64,000 bases of DNA from Lycorma delicatula. Lineage: Eukaryota > Arthropoda > Insecta > Hemiptera > Fulgoridae. Under the pieces are notes generated by a model that worked only from the letters and a program-made list of their open reading frames with translations, was not told the DNA's origin and made no database searches. Each line of letters starts with the position of its first letter. Positions within the stretch are counted from its first letter, which is position 1. Position numbers and translations under genes: made by a program. Positions 13,001-25,169 of this stretch are shown here, one piece after another. The stretch covers positions 304,190,147-304,254,146 of the forward strand of contig NC_134455.1 in NCBI RefSeq assembly GCF_047948215.1, read 5' to 3'.

Positions 13001-16000
13001 GTTGTGTAATTTTAATATACATTATTATTTAATAAGATGAATTAGTTGATAAAATGAGCTACTGATATTTTTATTCTTTTCCTAAAGAGTTCGTACGTAA
13101 TTTTTTAGTATGTCTTATTTAACGAGAGATAGAGCAGATATAAACAAGAGTACTAATGATTTGCTACAACTCACAGCCTACGTCACCGATCGTTTCGTGT
13201 GAAACTTAATAAAATTTTACTTTTCTAAAAATGTTCTTCGTGTATTAATCAATAATAAAATTATATTTTATAATCAAGAAATATTTATTAATAAAAATAA
13301 CGTACTGATAAAAGTTTATTCAAAGAAAAATAAGTTTGGGGTCATTCTAATTTAATAAATAAATATATATCCATCAGAAAAGTTTGTATTTGATTATAAC
13401 TGCTCTCGATTTTCGATAAATAAGATGTACATAAATGATTATTAGTTACTTTATTCGAGTAGGAAATGAGATACTCAGTTTATTTTATTTTATGTAAATA
13501 TATATAAACTGTACAACTAGTATTTATGCACATTAATTTTTAGTAATCGTTTAATAAATTAAAAATTGTAATATAATAATTTTTATTGTAAATAATAACA
13601 TTGTATTAATAATACGTAATGTATTTCCTAACGTCTCTAAATTTAAATTATAATAATATGAGGCATATTATATGTGAAATCTTTCAATTTTATATTATTA
13701 AAATTATATATTTTTCTATTAAACTGAAATAATTTTTGTAATAAAGTTTTAAAGTAAATAACTGTAATTATCCCTCGACAGGTTAAAGTAAGGGTAAAAA
13801 GGAACTGCTAAATCTGGAACATCAAGTCGTTAGGTCCAGTTAACGATTAAATATTATGATATATTATTTTAATTAACCTATATAAATAATAATTTCATTA
13901 AAAACAATATTCCAGCGTTAGCCAATCATCTTATAAAACTATCCACGATCACATTAAACATAATAAGGTCACATTAAAATTCACATTAATATTTTATTTT
14001 ATTATATTATGTCTAAGTAATATAATTAATTCATCTAATTTCTATACATCTCTTTCTTTTTGTTAATGTAATTAATTTCTTGATGTATGTTTTTGTTTTT
14101 TTTATTTTTATTTTTTTTTAGTAAAAATGTTGTTTTCTTTTTAATGTTAAATCCGATTAACATATTAAGGATTTTTCTGTACAAAAATTTTCTCCAGTTA
14201 TATTTCGTCAAATTTTGATAAAAATAGGCCTATTTGAAAATTATTATTATTAAATAACTATTTAGAATTAATATGGTAAAGTTTTCTATCAAAATTACAT
14301 TACGCTTAACAGTCGAGCTATGTTAATTATTATCAGTAATTTTAGCCATAATATTTAAAAATATACACAGATATATAATGGTATATGAAAAAAGGAATTT
14401 TTTTATGTAAGTAATACTTTGTGTAATCTGTGTATCTATCAAAATATATTACTCGTACGTGAACAATAATTTTTTTCATAACATTTATATAATTATAGTT
14501 GCGGTTGCAATCATTAAATAACAGGCCTATTTCTTTCAACTGAATATATATTTTTTGAATTGAAGTAGCTCTTTTTGCACATATATATTTTTTATTTTAC
14601 TTTATTTAAATAATCTATAATAATAAATATTTAGTTAACTTTATTTACAGATAGACCTATTAGTTATTAAGGCTTTATAATTTTTTATACATATTTTAAC
14701 GCTATGATTTTTGCACTCTGGTACTATATCTGCATACATTCACGCATAAATATATGCAATATATTTTATATAGAAATACACAATATTCTATGAAATATAA
14801 TTTTAATGTACTTAAGCACCTAATTTTTTTGTTACGTTTATGTGAAATAAATATTAAAAAATAATTACTATTTTTAATTTATTTTGTATAATTCTCCATA
14901 TTTTATCGAAAATAATTAGAAAAAAACATTATTATTGTAGATTATATATGGTAGATGTAGATATTAATTTTATATAGAATATATATTATAAATAGATATA
15001 TCTATAATTATAATTTTCTTTAATGTAAATATTTAATGCTAATAAAATAGAGAAAAAGCTTTGTTTGCTTGTATTTCTTTAGCTTATAATAAAATCATCC
15101 TTTTGCTTTTAGTCCTTATTCATAATGATAAAAATTATTTATCTTTACATCTGATCATTATTAAAATTCAGTTTAGAAGTATTGAAAAATATACTGTTAA
15201 AATTTCCTAGAAATTCTATAATGTTTAAAATTTAATCCTTTTCCAAGGATAAAAGTAAATAATTTTACTTTAGATTTTTATTTTTTTTTATTCGTTTACA
15301 TGGAAATTCGTAATGATTTAAAAAAGAAAAGGAAGGAGTGGTTTTTAAACCGTTAAAAGTTATTAAAATTCAATCCTGTGCTACTCTGTTATTTTAATAC
15401 ATCATAAAAGATAATTAATTCGAAACACCTAAAATTAAAATATTTTGAAATATTTTAATAAGAAAATAACTTTCAATAAATTAAAAAAAATTCCCTAGTT
15501 ATTATTTGAAGGTTGGCAATTCATCATTTTCATCTCTGATGATGCCTTATTTAGAAAAAAAAAAAAATATATATATCAGCTTATGATTGAAATATTTGTA
15601 GATTATATTCAAGGGTGAAACAACAAAATTCTTGAGGTAAGAAGCAATCTTCATTTATAGAAGAAAAAATTCTCAAACTTGTAAGTTTGAGAAACAGTAA
15701 ACAATTAAAAGAAAATTCGTAAAATTTAATCTTTTACTTGTTTTTATAACATTCTAAAAATATTTATTTTTAATTCCGATCATATAACTTTTTTATTAGC
15801 TAATGCATAATTTAAAGTGATATTTTCATAAATCCAAACTCTTAAATATAGTTCCTCGTAGATGTAATATCCCTATTTCGAATTAAAAAAAGAAAATGGA
15901 CCGATTCATTCCCCTCACATGCAGACAACAGTACTAAAACTATTTCTGAGATAATACAAAAAAAGAGATCAATATACATTACATAAACATACATAATATA

Positions 16001-16003
16001 TGG
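10082..16003. other. anonymous AT-rich DNA
   Basis: About 6 kb without recognisable genes or repeats. It has many A and T homopolymers and short TA tracts (for example 11,443-11,457). The stretch 12,640-13,200 is less AT-rich than its surroundings (segments such as gagactgcgcctggagtt and cgtcaccgatcgtttcgtg) and might be a noncoding exon or regulatory DNA, but no open frame supports it. A perfect 11-bp inverted repeat lies at 15,670-15,693. Confidence 0.5.
15670..15693. repeat. short perfect inverted repeat
   Basis: Arms ttctcaaactt and aagtttgagaa are separated by two bases. No role is assigned. Confidence 0.6.
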
Positions 16004-16031
16004 GCGTACACACACACCCGCGCGCGCGCGC
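16004..16031. repeat. alternating purine-pyrimidine tract (CA then CG)
   Basis: A (CA)n run passes through a short ccc break into a (CG)n run. This composition can form left-handed DNA and stands out in AT-rich surroundings. Confidence 0.7.
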
Positions 16032-16283
16032 TTTCAGAGTCTTGTATGTTGTCCTTTTGGACCAGGAAACCTCAGAAGTAGAATAGTAGAAATGCAGTGC
16101 GGTCATTTTTTAAAGACTTTCCTTTTCTTCTAATATAGTAATATTCGGGTAAGCAATACCGATTTCAATCGTGGTTTTAACCATTGAAATTTGTATTCTG
16201 GTTCAAGGTTTCTATCTATTTTTTGTGTATGAAATACTAAGAGTGACTTGGTAAGTTAACTAAAATTAGATTAGGTTGTTGAT

Positions 16284-16600
16284 AATCCACCAGGTTGGTC
16301 TAGCGGTGAACGCGTCTTCTCAAATAAACTGATTTCGAATTCGAGAGTTTCAACGTTCAAATCATAGTAAAGGTAGTTACTTTTATACGGATTTGAATAC
16401 GAGGTCATAGATAACGGTGTTCATTGGTGGTTTGGTTTCGATTAACCACACATCTCAGGAATGGTCAACCTGAGACTGGACAAGACTACAGTTCACGGAT
16501 TAGTGTAGAATGAGGATGATACTCATACGTATAATCCTCATTCATCCTCTGAAGTAATATATGACGGCGATTCCCGAAGGCTAAACAAAAAAACAACGTT
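16284..16600 (+). repeat. SINE family A, copy 2 (with target-site duplication)
   Basis: Full-length copy. The head starts with ccaccaggttggtctagcgg (box A) and has a diverged box B (cgttcaaatca). The body has cacatctcaggaatggtc and the tail has cattcatcctctgaagta. It is flanked by gttgttgat at 16,275-16,283 and 16,601-16,609. It has an inserted, partly inverted piece in the body (gaatgaggatgata near 16,508-16,521, complementary to the tcatcctcattc of the tail), which is another fold-back feature. Confidence 0.85.
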
Positions 16601-16911
16601 GTTGTTGATGTCTCCCATTACGCAAAACAAAATATTTTGAAAATGATGTTAGCGACTGGTTTGATCACTAAACTAATACCCACTTTCTTCTTTGAAAATC
16701 AATATGAACTTATCAATTTATCCTTTTCTGTTACTTTTTATATTGAAGAACTCGCATTAAAATAAAATCAAATTAAGAATTTTCATGATATTTTCAATTT
16801 TTGATAAAATGAAAATTGATCACTCATTCCGTACTGAAACAGAATTTGCAACCATTAGGCTAACGTTGAATAAAAAGTGCGTTCCGAAAAATATGAAGTA
16901 GTTGCTGTTTT

Positions 16912-17163
16912 CCTCCCAAATCTGCTGATTTGGAAGTCAAGTCCAGCGTTCAAGTCCTAGTAAAGCCAGTTATTTTTACACGGATTTGAATACTAGATCG
17001 TGGATACCGGTGTTCTTTGGTGGTTGGGTTTCAATTAACCACACATCTCAGGAATGGTCGACTGAGAATGTACAAGATTTCACTTCATTTACAATCATCC
17101 TCAATCATCCTCTGAAGTATTATCTGAACGGTAGTTACCAGAGGCTAAACAGGAAAAATAAAG
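16912..17163 (+). repeat. SINE family A, copy 3 (5'-truncated)
   Basis: It begins inside the head at the cccaaatctgctgatttgg palindrome and runs through box B (cgttcaagtcc), the body and the tail to aggaaaaataaag. Box A is missing, as expected for incomplete reverse transcription. No clear duplication was found. The 65-codon open frame inside it is not a gene. Confidence 0.8.
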
Positions 17164-18969
17164 TTAAAGGTATTTTCCACTAAGATTTCACACTGCAATA
17201 GAATATTATGTAACTTTTGAAGGAAGTTTGAGAACATTTCTCGTTGATGAATAAACGATTACAAAATTTCACGTAGGATTTAACACTTCTCACTAGACAA
17301 ATCCGTATCAGACATTTCTATAGAATTAAAACAATTATATATGCTTCTAATCTGAATTCCACGAGGCAACGTTTATAATGAGCCTTCTACGATTGGCTAT
17401 TCAAAGGTTTTCGGGAGTTCTTGGACTAATCGACAACAGCCTTTTCTCCAATATGGTGAACGACTACTATTCTTCATTAATTAATTCCTTATCTATTAGG
17501 ACAAGAGTTATAAGAAGCTAGAAGCCAGTTCAGCAATCTATCTCTCTCTGTCAGTCAACTAAGCTTTCTTAACTATGACATGTAATACGCATTTCCATAA
17601 TTGGATCAACTAGTTCTCTTCTTAAGTATAACACAATTTATTTGATGTATTAACGGTTGGTCATACTTCATTATAAAGGGTACTAATTTAAAAGATTCTT
17701 TAAAAAGAAGATTTAGTTATGATATATTAATTAAAAAATTATGAGTATATTTTGATTAACTCTGTTTTATTTTTTATCCAGAAATTCACAGATGCACAGA
17801 TAACAGATCTGTTTGAAGTTGTAACAAAAAAATAGCACTATTTATACGCTTTCAAGATGATTAGAAACAAGGAACATGATGGAACAAATTAAAAATGAAA
17901 ATTGCTATTAAAATTATAACAGTCTTTCAATAGGTACAACTCACAAACCGCCAAGTGTAATATTCAGTTATATTCAAAGTAGCTAACATGAATTTCTGTT
18001 AATTTTTACCTTTTTTTTTTTTTTTTTTTTAATTGTAAGTATATACATCAAGGTAAGTATTAAAATATAAAAGAATATGTACTATCTAGATAAACATGGT
18101 ATAGATGTATTTTGTAAAATATATCTTTACTATTTCTTACTTATAAAATATAATATTATTAAAGATTAAAGATTTTTAAGTGTTAGGAAATTGTATTGAT
18201 TATTTAACTAAATTACTATATCATTAATTTACCTGTACGCAGATTGATTAATAGAAAAAGAGACTGAGTTCTACTGTGTTTTCTACTGGATCAAAAAATA
18301 AAAATTATCTGGTAAAAAATAGCTTTGCATTTCCGTAATTTCATGTTTCTGTTTTTATTTTAATCAGACAAATTATGTTAAAAATCTGTTTTAAAATATT
18401 AAGTATTCAATTTTTATAAACTGTTTTGAAAAACATTTCAATTTTTCACTTCTAATAGCTATGGTAATTAGCTATTAAGAATACCAGCTGTATTAAAAAT
18501 TTTTAACCCATAATTTACGAAAACCGAAGTCATAATTAATTTCTAGAATGCTACTTTATTAGAGGTTCCAGTTGAACCATCAGGTTGTAAAGAATGCAAT
18601 ATGTATGTTTTAATATGTTGTATGTAATCTGACGAGAAATCTTCAGCAATTTGAAAAAAATAAAGCGGCTTATAGAATTTTTCATTACATTTTATGGAAA
18701 TTTTATTTATAGATACAAATAACTTTTCCACTCTAAAACTCGTTTCATGAAATGTAATTTAGAATGCAGTGGCCTGTTCCGTTGTATGAAGAGAGTCAAA
18801 ATATACTTCTTTCATGTTCTTTTTACAAGTTTTACAAATTTAAAAACGTGTTAGTCTCACAGGTCAGTGGCTATAAACCATAATTTTTAAGCGCTTAAAT
18901 ACATTAGTTCTGATTATATTTATTCATAATTAAGTAAAACCGAATAAGGTAAGTAGATCTTCACGGCCG
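17164..18969. other. anonymous AT-rich DNA
   Basis: No gene or known repeat recognised. A long T tract lies at 18,012-18,030. Confidence 0.5.
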
Positions 18970-19115
18970 ATCTACGTGGCGGAGTGGTAGCGTTTCAGCC
19001 TTTTATCCTGAGGTTCTGGGTTCGAATCCCGGTAACACATGGTATTTTTTATACACTATAAATTTCTATTCTCATAGGCCAAAATGACCAAAGATGCCCC
19101 GCCATCTCCAAAAAA
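18970..19115 (+). repeat. SINE family B, copy 1
   Basis: tRNA-derived head with a near-canonical box A (tggcggagtggtagcg, 18,977-18,992) and a canonical box B (ggttcgaatccc, 19,019-19,030), about 30 bp apart as in a tRNA gene. There is no matching acceptor stem, and the sequence runs on into the family's catggtatttttt region, so it is a SINE and not a functional tRNA. The tail ends in an A-rich run near 19,112 and is diverged. Confidence 0.75.
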
Positions 19116-19372
19116 AAGTAAATATTTATATAAGCTTAGAGTGGATAATTTATGAATAAAAATAACAGTGTTGGAAGTATCTTTTTAAATTTCGATTTCT
19201 TTTATAGTAATTGCAAATGTCGGTTTTATCAATACAGTTCATCTCATAAAACGATTGATTCGTTTGACATTTTCGAAAACTTCAAATATTCAATGAAGTA
19301 TTGTTGATTTCGAATCTACAGGCAGCTTTGTCCATTGTTAGTGTAGTTAAGACTTCTCGGTAGCATGTTACT

Positions 19373-19650
19373 AACCCACCGGTTTGATCTAGTGATGAAC
19401 GCGTCTTCCCAAATCAGCTAATTTGAAAGTCGAGAGTTCCAGCGTTCAAGTCCTAGTAAAGTTCAAGTATTTTTATACGGATTTGAATACTAGATCGTGG
19501 TTACCGGTATTCTTTGGTGGTTGGGTTTCAATTAACCACACATCTCAGTAATAGTCGAACTGAGATACACTTCATTTACACTCATACATAACATCCTCTG
19601 AAGTATTATCTGGACGGTAATTACAGGAGGCTAAACAGGAAAAACAATGT
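19373..19650 (+). repeat. SINE family A, copy 4 (with target-site duplication)
   Basis: The head is aacccaccggtttgatctag. The inter-box palindrome is diverged on one side (cccaaatcagctaatttg), and box B is gcgttcaagtcc. The body and tail are complete with a small deletion. It is flanked by tagcatgttact at 19,361-19,372 and 19,651-19,662, a perfect 12-bp duplication. Confidence 0.88.
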
Positions 19651-19662
19651 TAGCATGTTACT

Positions 19663-22570
19663 GCTCATACTCCCCGGTCAAATTTTGATGTTAATTGGAA
19701 TCCAACATCAGGATGATGACCAGGAGCTGTTAGCGTTAAAATATAATTCCCCCTGCCTAGCTTATCTCTACCTATAACACCGGAAAGTAAACGCTTTACA
19801 TCTGCATAACTCTCATAGAGAAATCATGAGATAATATATAGGTCGAATAGAAAACATATAAATACATTAAAACCATTCCTGATTAGGGTTGCTTCCCACA
19901 GCTTGGGGCGGTAAGAGATTAAACATTAATACAACATTTGAATTTTTGTGTGCTGAATTTAATTTCTATATCCAAATACTTCATTTATGTAACTGTGTTC
20001 TATTTTCATATACTCTTACAAATGGATATTTTGCGTAAAAAATTTGAAGATGTTGGTCGTTATCTGTTTATTTGAAGGTGTCCATGCTTTTAAGTTATTT
20101 TTCTGCAACTATTTAAATAAATTAAGAGTTTAACCTGATAGAAATGCATGAAATATTTCTATAATCATGAACCAATTTAGAAGATTAGACTTTTTACCAG
20201 TGCTTGAAGATAATTTATTTTTCAATTTTGTTTACAAATAGGGTTCAATGAAATAAATAATTACACTGTAGAAATATAGTAAAAATGTAATGATATATTA
20301 CTTTATGGAATTTCAAAAATAATTCATTTACGTCACAACCTAGAGATAGTAAAAAATTAAATTAAATTAAACATTCTATTAATTATAAGCATAGTAATTT
20401 TTAGAGTACCGACAAGAAAAATAATACATTTGTGCCAAAACTGTTATATCATTTTACAAGTATTTATATCTATATGTAAATACACACACATTTGTACACT
20501 TAGATTTGTGTGCAAATAAAAAAAATAATTCATATACATATTTTACAATTTTTAATGTCAACTTTTTTCACAGTTTTTAAAGAATTATCACATAATATAT
20601 AAATGTCTCATGTGTAGGCTAAAGGTGAGGCAAAACAAAAAAAAAACAAGCTAAAAAAAATACTGTAACGTATCAAATACCTAGAGACCTCACACAGTGT
20701 GGAATTTAGTTTAATAGAACGGTATAAACTTAAGATAGCATACGAGATGTAAGGTAATATTACTTTTCTTTAATATTATTGCCGTACCAGAAACAATACT
20801 GCATCTTCAAAGCTATAGCTAGACTGAGTTACCAGGTGTATATACATAAACACAAACACACACACAAAGTATTTTGAGAGGAGAGAGGGATGAGAGAGAA
20901 AGAGTGATTGGTGTATTTTATTTAAAGAGACGATGTTAGGACATTACCAGCCTCCCTCTTTGATTTAACCTCCAGATAAAAATATAATAGTCGAATATAA
21001 ATAATTGAAAACTAAATAAACGAAATAAATGTTCCAAAAATAAATTTTCCCAACAAAAGATTTTGAATAAATAAATTTCCAGAATAGAATTTTGTAAAAT
21101 TAACGTTCGATTAATTAATCCCAAACAAGAAAAATTAATTAAATTTTTTATCGAAGAATGACTTTATTTATTGTAGCATATATATATATATATAAATGAA
21201 AAAGGTATTAAAGTAAAGAAAAAAGCTGACAACACAACTGCAGGACTTTCCTGCCACCAGGATTTTTTCCAATGCCCGGTTTATACACACACAACTTAAT
21301 TTAAATATTTATCATTTTATTTAAATTAATATTTTTTGTTTATTTAATTCAATGATACTATGTAAAGCACGCATGCGTACCGTATTTCATAGCAGGCGAC
21401 TGCAACAGTTGTACGTCAGTGTTAGACTGGCGCTGTTTGTGTGGAAAGGGGGTGCTATTGACGAAGTATACCCACTTAGCCTCTAGTTTATTTAAAGCAT
21501 TTATTGGGGTGGGGGTGCGATATCTTATATTTATTAGATATCTAATATCTCGGTGTCAGGAAGAACAATAGAACAGCCACATCCAACGGCCGAGACAGAC
21601 CCGTCTGTGTCGATCAGAGTGTACTCATTGTACGTCTTAGCCATGTTGTTAAATTGGTCTCTAACAGACTGGAAACTTGTGTCCCGTTTACGACTTTACG
21701 ACTTTTTAAAATAAGATCTTAACTGGACGAAATCTCGAGACATTTAGAATGATCTTGCTCTACAGCCCTTAACCTTGACCCTTTTAAGTTGAAAGCCCTT
21801 GACCTTTTAAGTTAAAAATTTGATGGCGCCAATGCTCCGTATATAGAAGCAATCTGACCAAGTTTGATCAAAATAGGTTGTGTTGTTCTGAAGATATAAA
21901 GTGATTTAGTGGGCGACACCGAATACACACTCGTACATACGAACATCCGGAAACATTAATTACGACAAAAACTAAAGAGAAACTTATTAAGATTAGTTAT
22001 AAATTTAAATCTAAGTTAAATTACTTTAATTAGAATTACTAACTACTATTTGTTTTTTTTAAAACGACTCGTTTATTGATACTAAGATAAGGTGAAATTA
22101 GAAGTAAAGCTACATGTACATCCAAAATTAGGCACGAATTTTACTTTCCTAGCAACAGTTGTTTTGCTGCTGCTGCAGCACAGCTATATAAAGGGAACTA
22201 TGGAATTAGGCCTAAATTTTGGGTACAGAGATTTTTATAAATTTAGATGTAAAAAAGTACAAAAAATATTTTACAGAAATTTCCGGAAGGTTTATGTAAG
22301 TTCTTCAATTGGCCTGTATTTTGATCAACTCTGATTAACTTCAACATAATTCTTCAAAAATGGATCAAAGATTATCTATATGTTGAGCATTGGTGATATT
22401 AAGTTTTGGAAAAAATTAAAAAAGGGTAGGGGTAGTTTCGCCATTATTAATTTTTGACATTTTATATAAGGGTCGTAAACAATTAAGCTTTAGTACGATG
22501 AAACTACTTACTAAATTATGTAAAAAGTTTAAGTCGCTCGAATTTAGACGTAGGGAGACATTGAAAGATG
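19663..22570. other. anonymous DNA with scattered repeat-like pieces
   Basis: No gene recognised. A purine-rich gagagagg tract lies near 20,876-20,905 and a (TA)n tract at 21,178-21,194. The stretch 21,360-21,960 has higher G+C. It contains ccaagtttgatcaaaatagg and aagatataaagtga followed by an acacactcgtacatacgaac string, a style of sequence common in insect interspersed repeats. I cannot name the family. Confidence 0.4.
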
Positions 22571-23425
22571 TAGACATTGAAAGCGTTGAAGAAAATCCCC
22601 TTCCACATCAATCCATCAAAGCAGTCAACAATTAAGCATTTACAGAAGCTCTCTTTAACAAATTTTGACAAAAGATTTGCATTTGTTCACTTACAAGGTT
22701 CAGTTAACACAAGAACTGAAACTAAAAGATCGTGCAAGTCGACGGGCGTTCACAAATTGGGTTTTGGAAAATCAACAAGTTGATAATGAGTTTTCAAAAA
22801 AGATCATCTTTAGCGATGAGGAACATTTTCTTCTTACCGGCTTTGTTAATAAACAAAATTTTCGAATTTGGGAATCACAAAATCCAAAAAAGATTGAAGA
22901 ACTTCCTATGCATCCTCTACGGGTCACGATATGGTGCGGACTTTGGGGTGGGGGATTGATTAGGGCTTCCTTCTTCGAAAATGAAAATGGAGATGCCATT
23001 ACCGTTAATGGAGTCTGATATCGTGAGATGCTTTCAAACTTTTTATGACGTAAAATGAATGAAGTGGATGTGCTTTCAACAAGATCGTGCTATATGCCAC
23101 GCTGATAATGTGACAATGCAATTATTGCAAGAAAAATTTAAAGGTCGTGAAAACCTCGCAGCGAGTTGATGTGAATTGGTCACCAAGATCATATGACATG
23201 ACACCGTTGGAATTTTTTCTTTGGGGTTATCTTGGGGATAAAGTGTACATTAATAAACCATAAGCAATTGAGGATCTCAATGAAGAAATTTGATTTAACA
23301 TTGTTGATATTTCTTAGCAATTATGTCAACATGTTTTGGAAAATTTTGTCAAAAGAGTGAACAGATGCAACCAAGTCCGGGGCGCTCGTTTTTCAGATGT
23401 TTTGTATCACACATAACCTCCATGT
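22571..23425 (+). pseudogene. Tc1/mariner-superfamily transposase pseudogene
   Basis: The best-preserved frame (22,665-23,018) holds the core: SRRAFTNWVLENQQ, then KIIFSDEEHFLLTGFVNKQN and FRIWESQNPKK, typical of this transposase family. The first catalytic Asp is at 22,815-22,817 and the second (FQQDRA) at 23,083-23,085. The third block reads DMTPLEFFLWGYLGDKVY, with Glu at 23,210-23,212 where close relatives usually have Asp. The C-terminal tail continues to about 23,420. Stops and frameshifts after 23,018 and near 23,150 break the gene, and the start is unclear because 22,577-22,665 is in another frame. Terminal inverted repeats were not found by eye. It is not active. Confidence 0.85.
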
Positions 23426-23792
23426 CACTTTAAGCAAAAATATTATCAATTAACAAACAAAAAATGTGTTTTATTAAAAAAATACAATGACAGAACATTT
23501 GACACTATATATACAATAACTAAAAATAATCTTCATCTTAAGAGAAAGAATCTTATTATGTTTACTTTGCCATTTTTAATAAATTAACGAACCATTTAAT
23601 ATATCTCCAGCAAATTATTTCAAATAGAATTAAATGATTTTCTCTTACAGAAACAATATTACTCTCTCAATAATGTTTTAAATACGAATGATTAGAAAAA
23701 CAGAATTCTCTGCATCCTGTTCTATTTGTAAATAAATGTGTACTCATATAATTTTCATTAATGCCTTCTTTGTATTGTAGTTATTTTATCTG

Positions 23793-23818
23793 TTTAATAT
23801 CTTCATGAAGATATTAAA
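23793..23818. repeat. perfect 26-bp palindrome
   Basis: The half-site tttaatatcttca is followed directly by its exact reverse complement, with no spacer. It lies about 0.4 kb beyond the transposase remnant. It might be an inverted-repeat scar or a cruciform-forming site. No role can be read from sequence. Confidence 0.75.
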
Positions 23819-23900
23819 TATATAAAATAATATATTTAATATAATATTATGTCATGTGTTTATGTTTTAATTGATAAATGGACGGACTTCCACCACATCT

Positions 23901-24430
23901 ATTTTTTATTTTTTTATTATTTTTTTTGCTCAAAAACAATTATAATTACAATCGGCTCTCCTGCGGAGCCATAAGTAAGTTTCCTGACAAAAGCACATGA
24001 TAAGAAGGTCCTTAAGGAACCCCCAAAATAAATAATACACAATAAATAGCTGCAAGCAAACTTAAAGTCAAATATGAAATTTCAAGCTCAGTCATAAATC
24101 ACAAACCATTAATTTCAGCACTATATAGTCCACAAAACAAACATTAATAACAAATAAAAAAGAAAAAGAAAGAAAAGTAAAACGAAATTAGATACGACAC
24201 CACTAAACTTGACGGTGTTAGATTCCAAACTGTTACGCAGACCCTAAGTCGAGTACATGGGTTCGTTTCAACCGTCGATCGTCTCTGCTGTTATCGAGTA
24301 GATTAATTGCAAGGTGGTTTACATGATTCTCAAGCCTCTGCAGGTATTTGGGCGCAGATGACATTGCGCTGTTGTGCAATTTCACGAATCGATGGGAGCT
24401 CCAGATAATCGTGAATCTTATCATTCCGCG
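23901..24430 (-). pseudogene. Jockey-type LINE, 5'-truncated 3' end (copy 1)
   Basis: The minus strand carries the C-terminal end of a Jockey-like reverse transcriptase protein: YLQRLENHVNHLAINLLDNS, then DDRRLKRTHVLDLGSA and a stop near 24,235. A frameshift just upstream separates this from a HDYLELPSIREIAQQ-like stretch. The 3' untranslated region follows and ends in an A-rich tail (seen as T-rich at 23,901-23,928). The ttacaatcgg then ccataagtaagttt sequence next to the tail recurs in the copy at 59.9 kb. It was truncated on insertion or by later decay. It encodes no functional enzyme. Confidence 0.75.
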
Positions 24431-24469
24431 TGAACAATTATTTTATAATTGTTCTATTTTTTAAAAAAG

Positions 24470-25024
24470 TGGATGGTTTGAAAAAATCCTCGTTATATAG
24501 AACCAATGGGGGTTCGTAACCGGCGTTTACCGTACCTTTTAAATTTTGACACACCTGTTTTCCCAACCGATCCCTGTTTATATCCTCCGTGGAGACATGA
24601 CCCCATAAATTTTAATCATTACCTCATTATATATAAAATGAAGCCTAACTAAGAAAAGTATTGTATTTATTTAAAAGTGATTCATGTAAAAAAGTTGAAG
24701 TTATTTTTCCAGACTGTATGCAAACATTAGAAGGTTGTTGGAAAGGGGAGGTTTCCCCCCTCAGTTAAAAAAAAATTAAAAATCATGTTGTTTTTCCAAA
24801 TTATCCACCGAAAATGTTTTCACAGTTGTTATATAGGAGTTATTTTTTGAGGGGGGTTTAGAGGCTGCGCCCCCCATGTCGGTAAATTAAAAAAAAATGG
24901 ATTTTCTGTATCAGATAACGTATCTAAATTGCATCAAATTTTTTCTAAAAACATTAAGTTCTTAACATGGAGTAAAGTTGATAACGTCAAAAATTTTCCA
25001 GTTGAAAAAAGAACTTTGGAAACC
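24470..25024. other. probable interior of the Helitron-like element, or anonymous DNA
   Basis: Mixed AT-rich DNA with patches such as ggggaggtttccccc and gaggctgcgcccccc. These resemble repeat DNA, but nothing codes. The boundary with the flanks is not visible. Confidence 0.35.
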
Positions 25025-25094
25025 TGGAAAACCAAAGCGCCGAGCGAAGTGAGGCCTGGCTGGGAGGTCCGGCGAAGCCGGGCCGAGCGGCTAG
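25025..25094 (+). mobile_element. Helitron-like 3' terminus
   Basis: GC-rich sequence with gccgagcgaagtgagg is followed by a hairpin ccggcgaagccgg (5-bp stem, 3-base loop), then gccgagcgg and CTAG, with T as the next base. Helitrons end in a short GC hairpin about ten bases before CTRR and insert between A and T, so this fits. The 5' end (TC...) was not located. The element may begin anywhere from about 24,470. The open frame through it is not a gene. Confidence 0.6.
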
Positions 25095-25169
25095 TTATAT
25101 ATAAAAATTAACAACTCATATCGTCTTTCAGCACATATTTTACCAATTTCTATCCGAGACAATCCCGGA

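Noticed and set aside
18970..19040. possible tRNA gene
   Set aside because: Boxes A and B are good, but there is no acceptor stem and the sequence is one of several dispersed copies with a tail, so it is a SINE.
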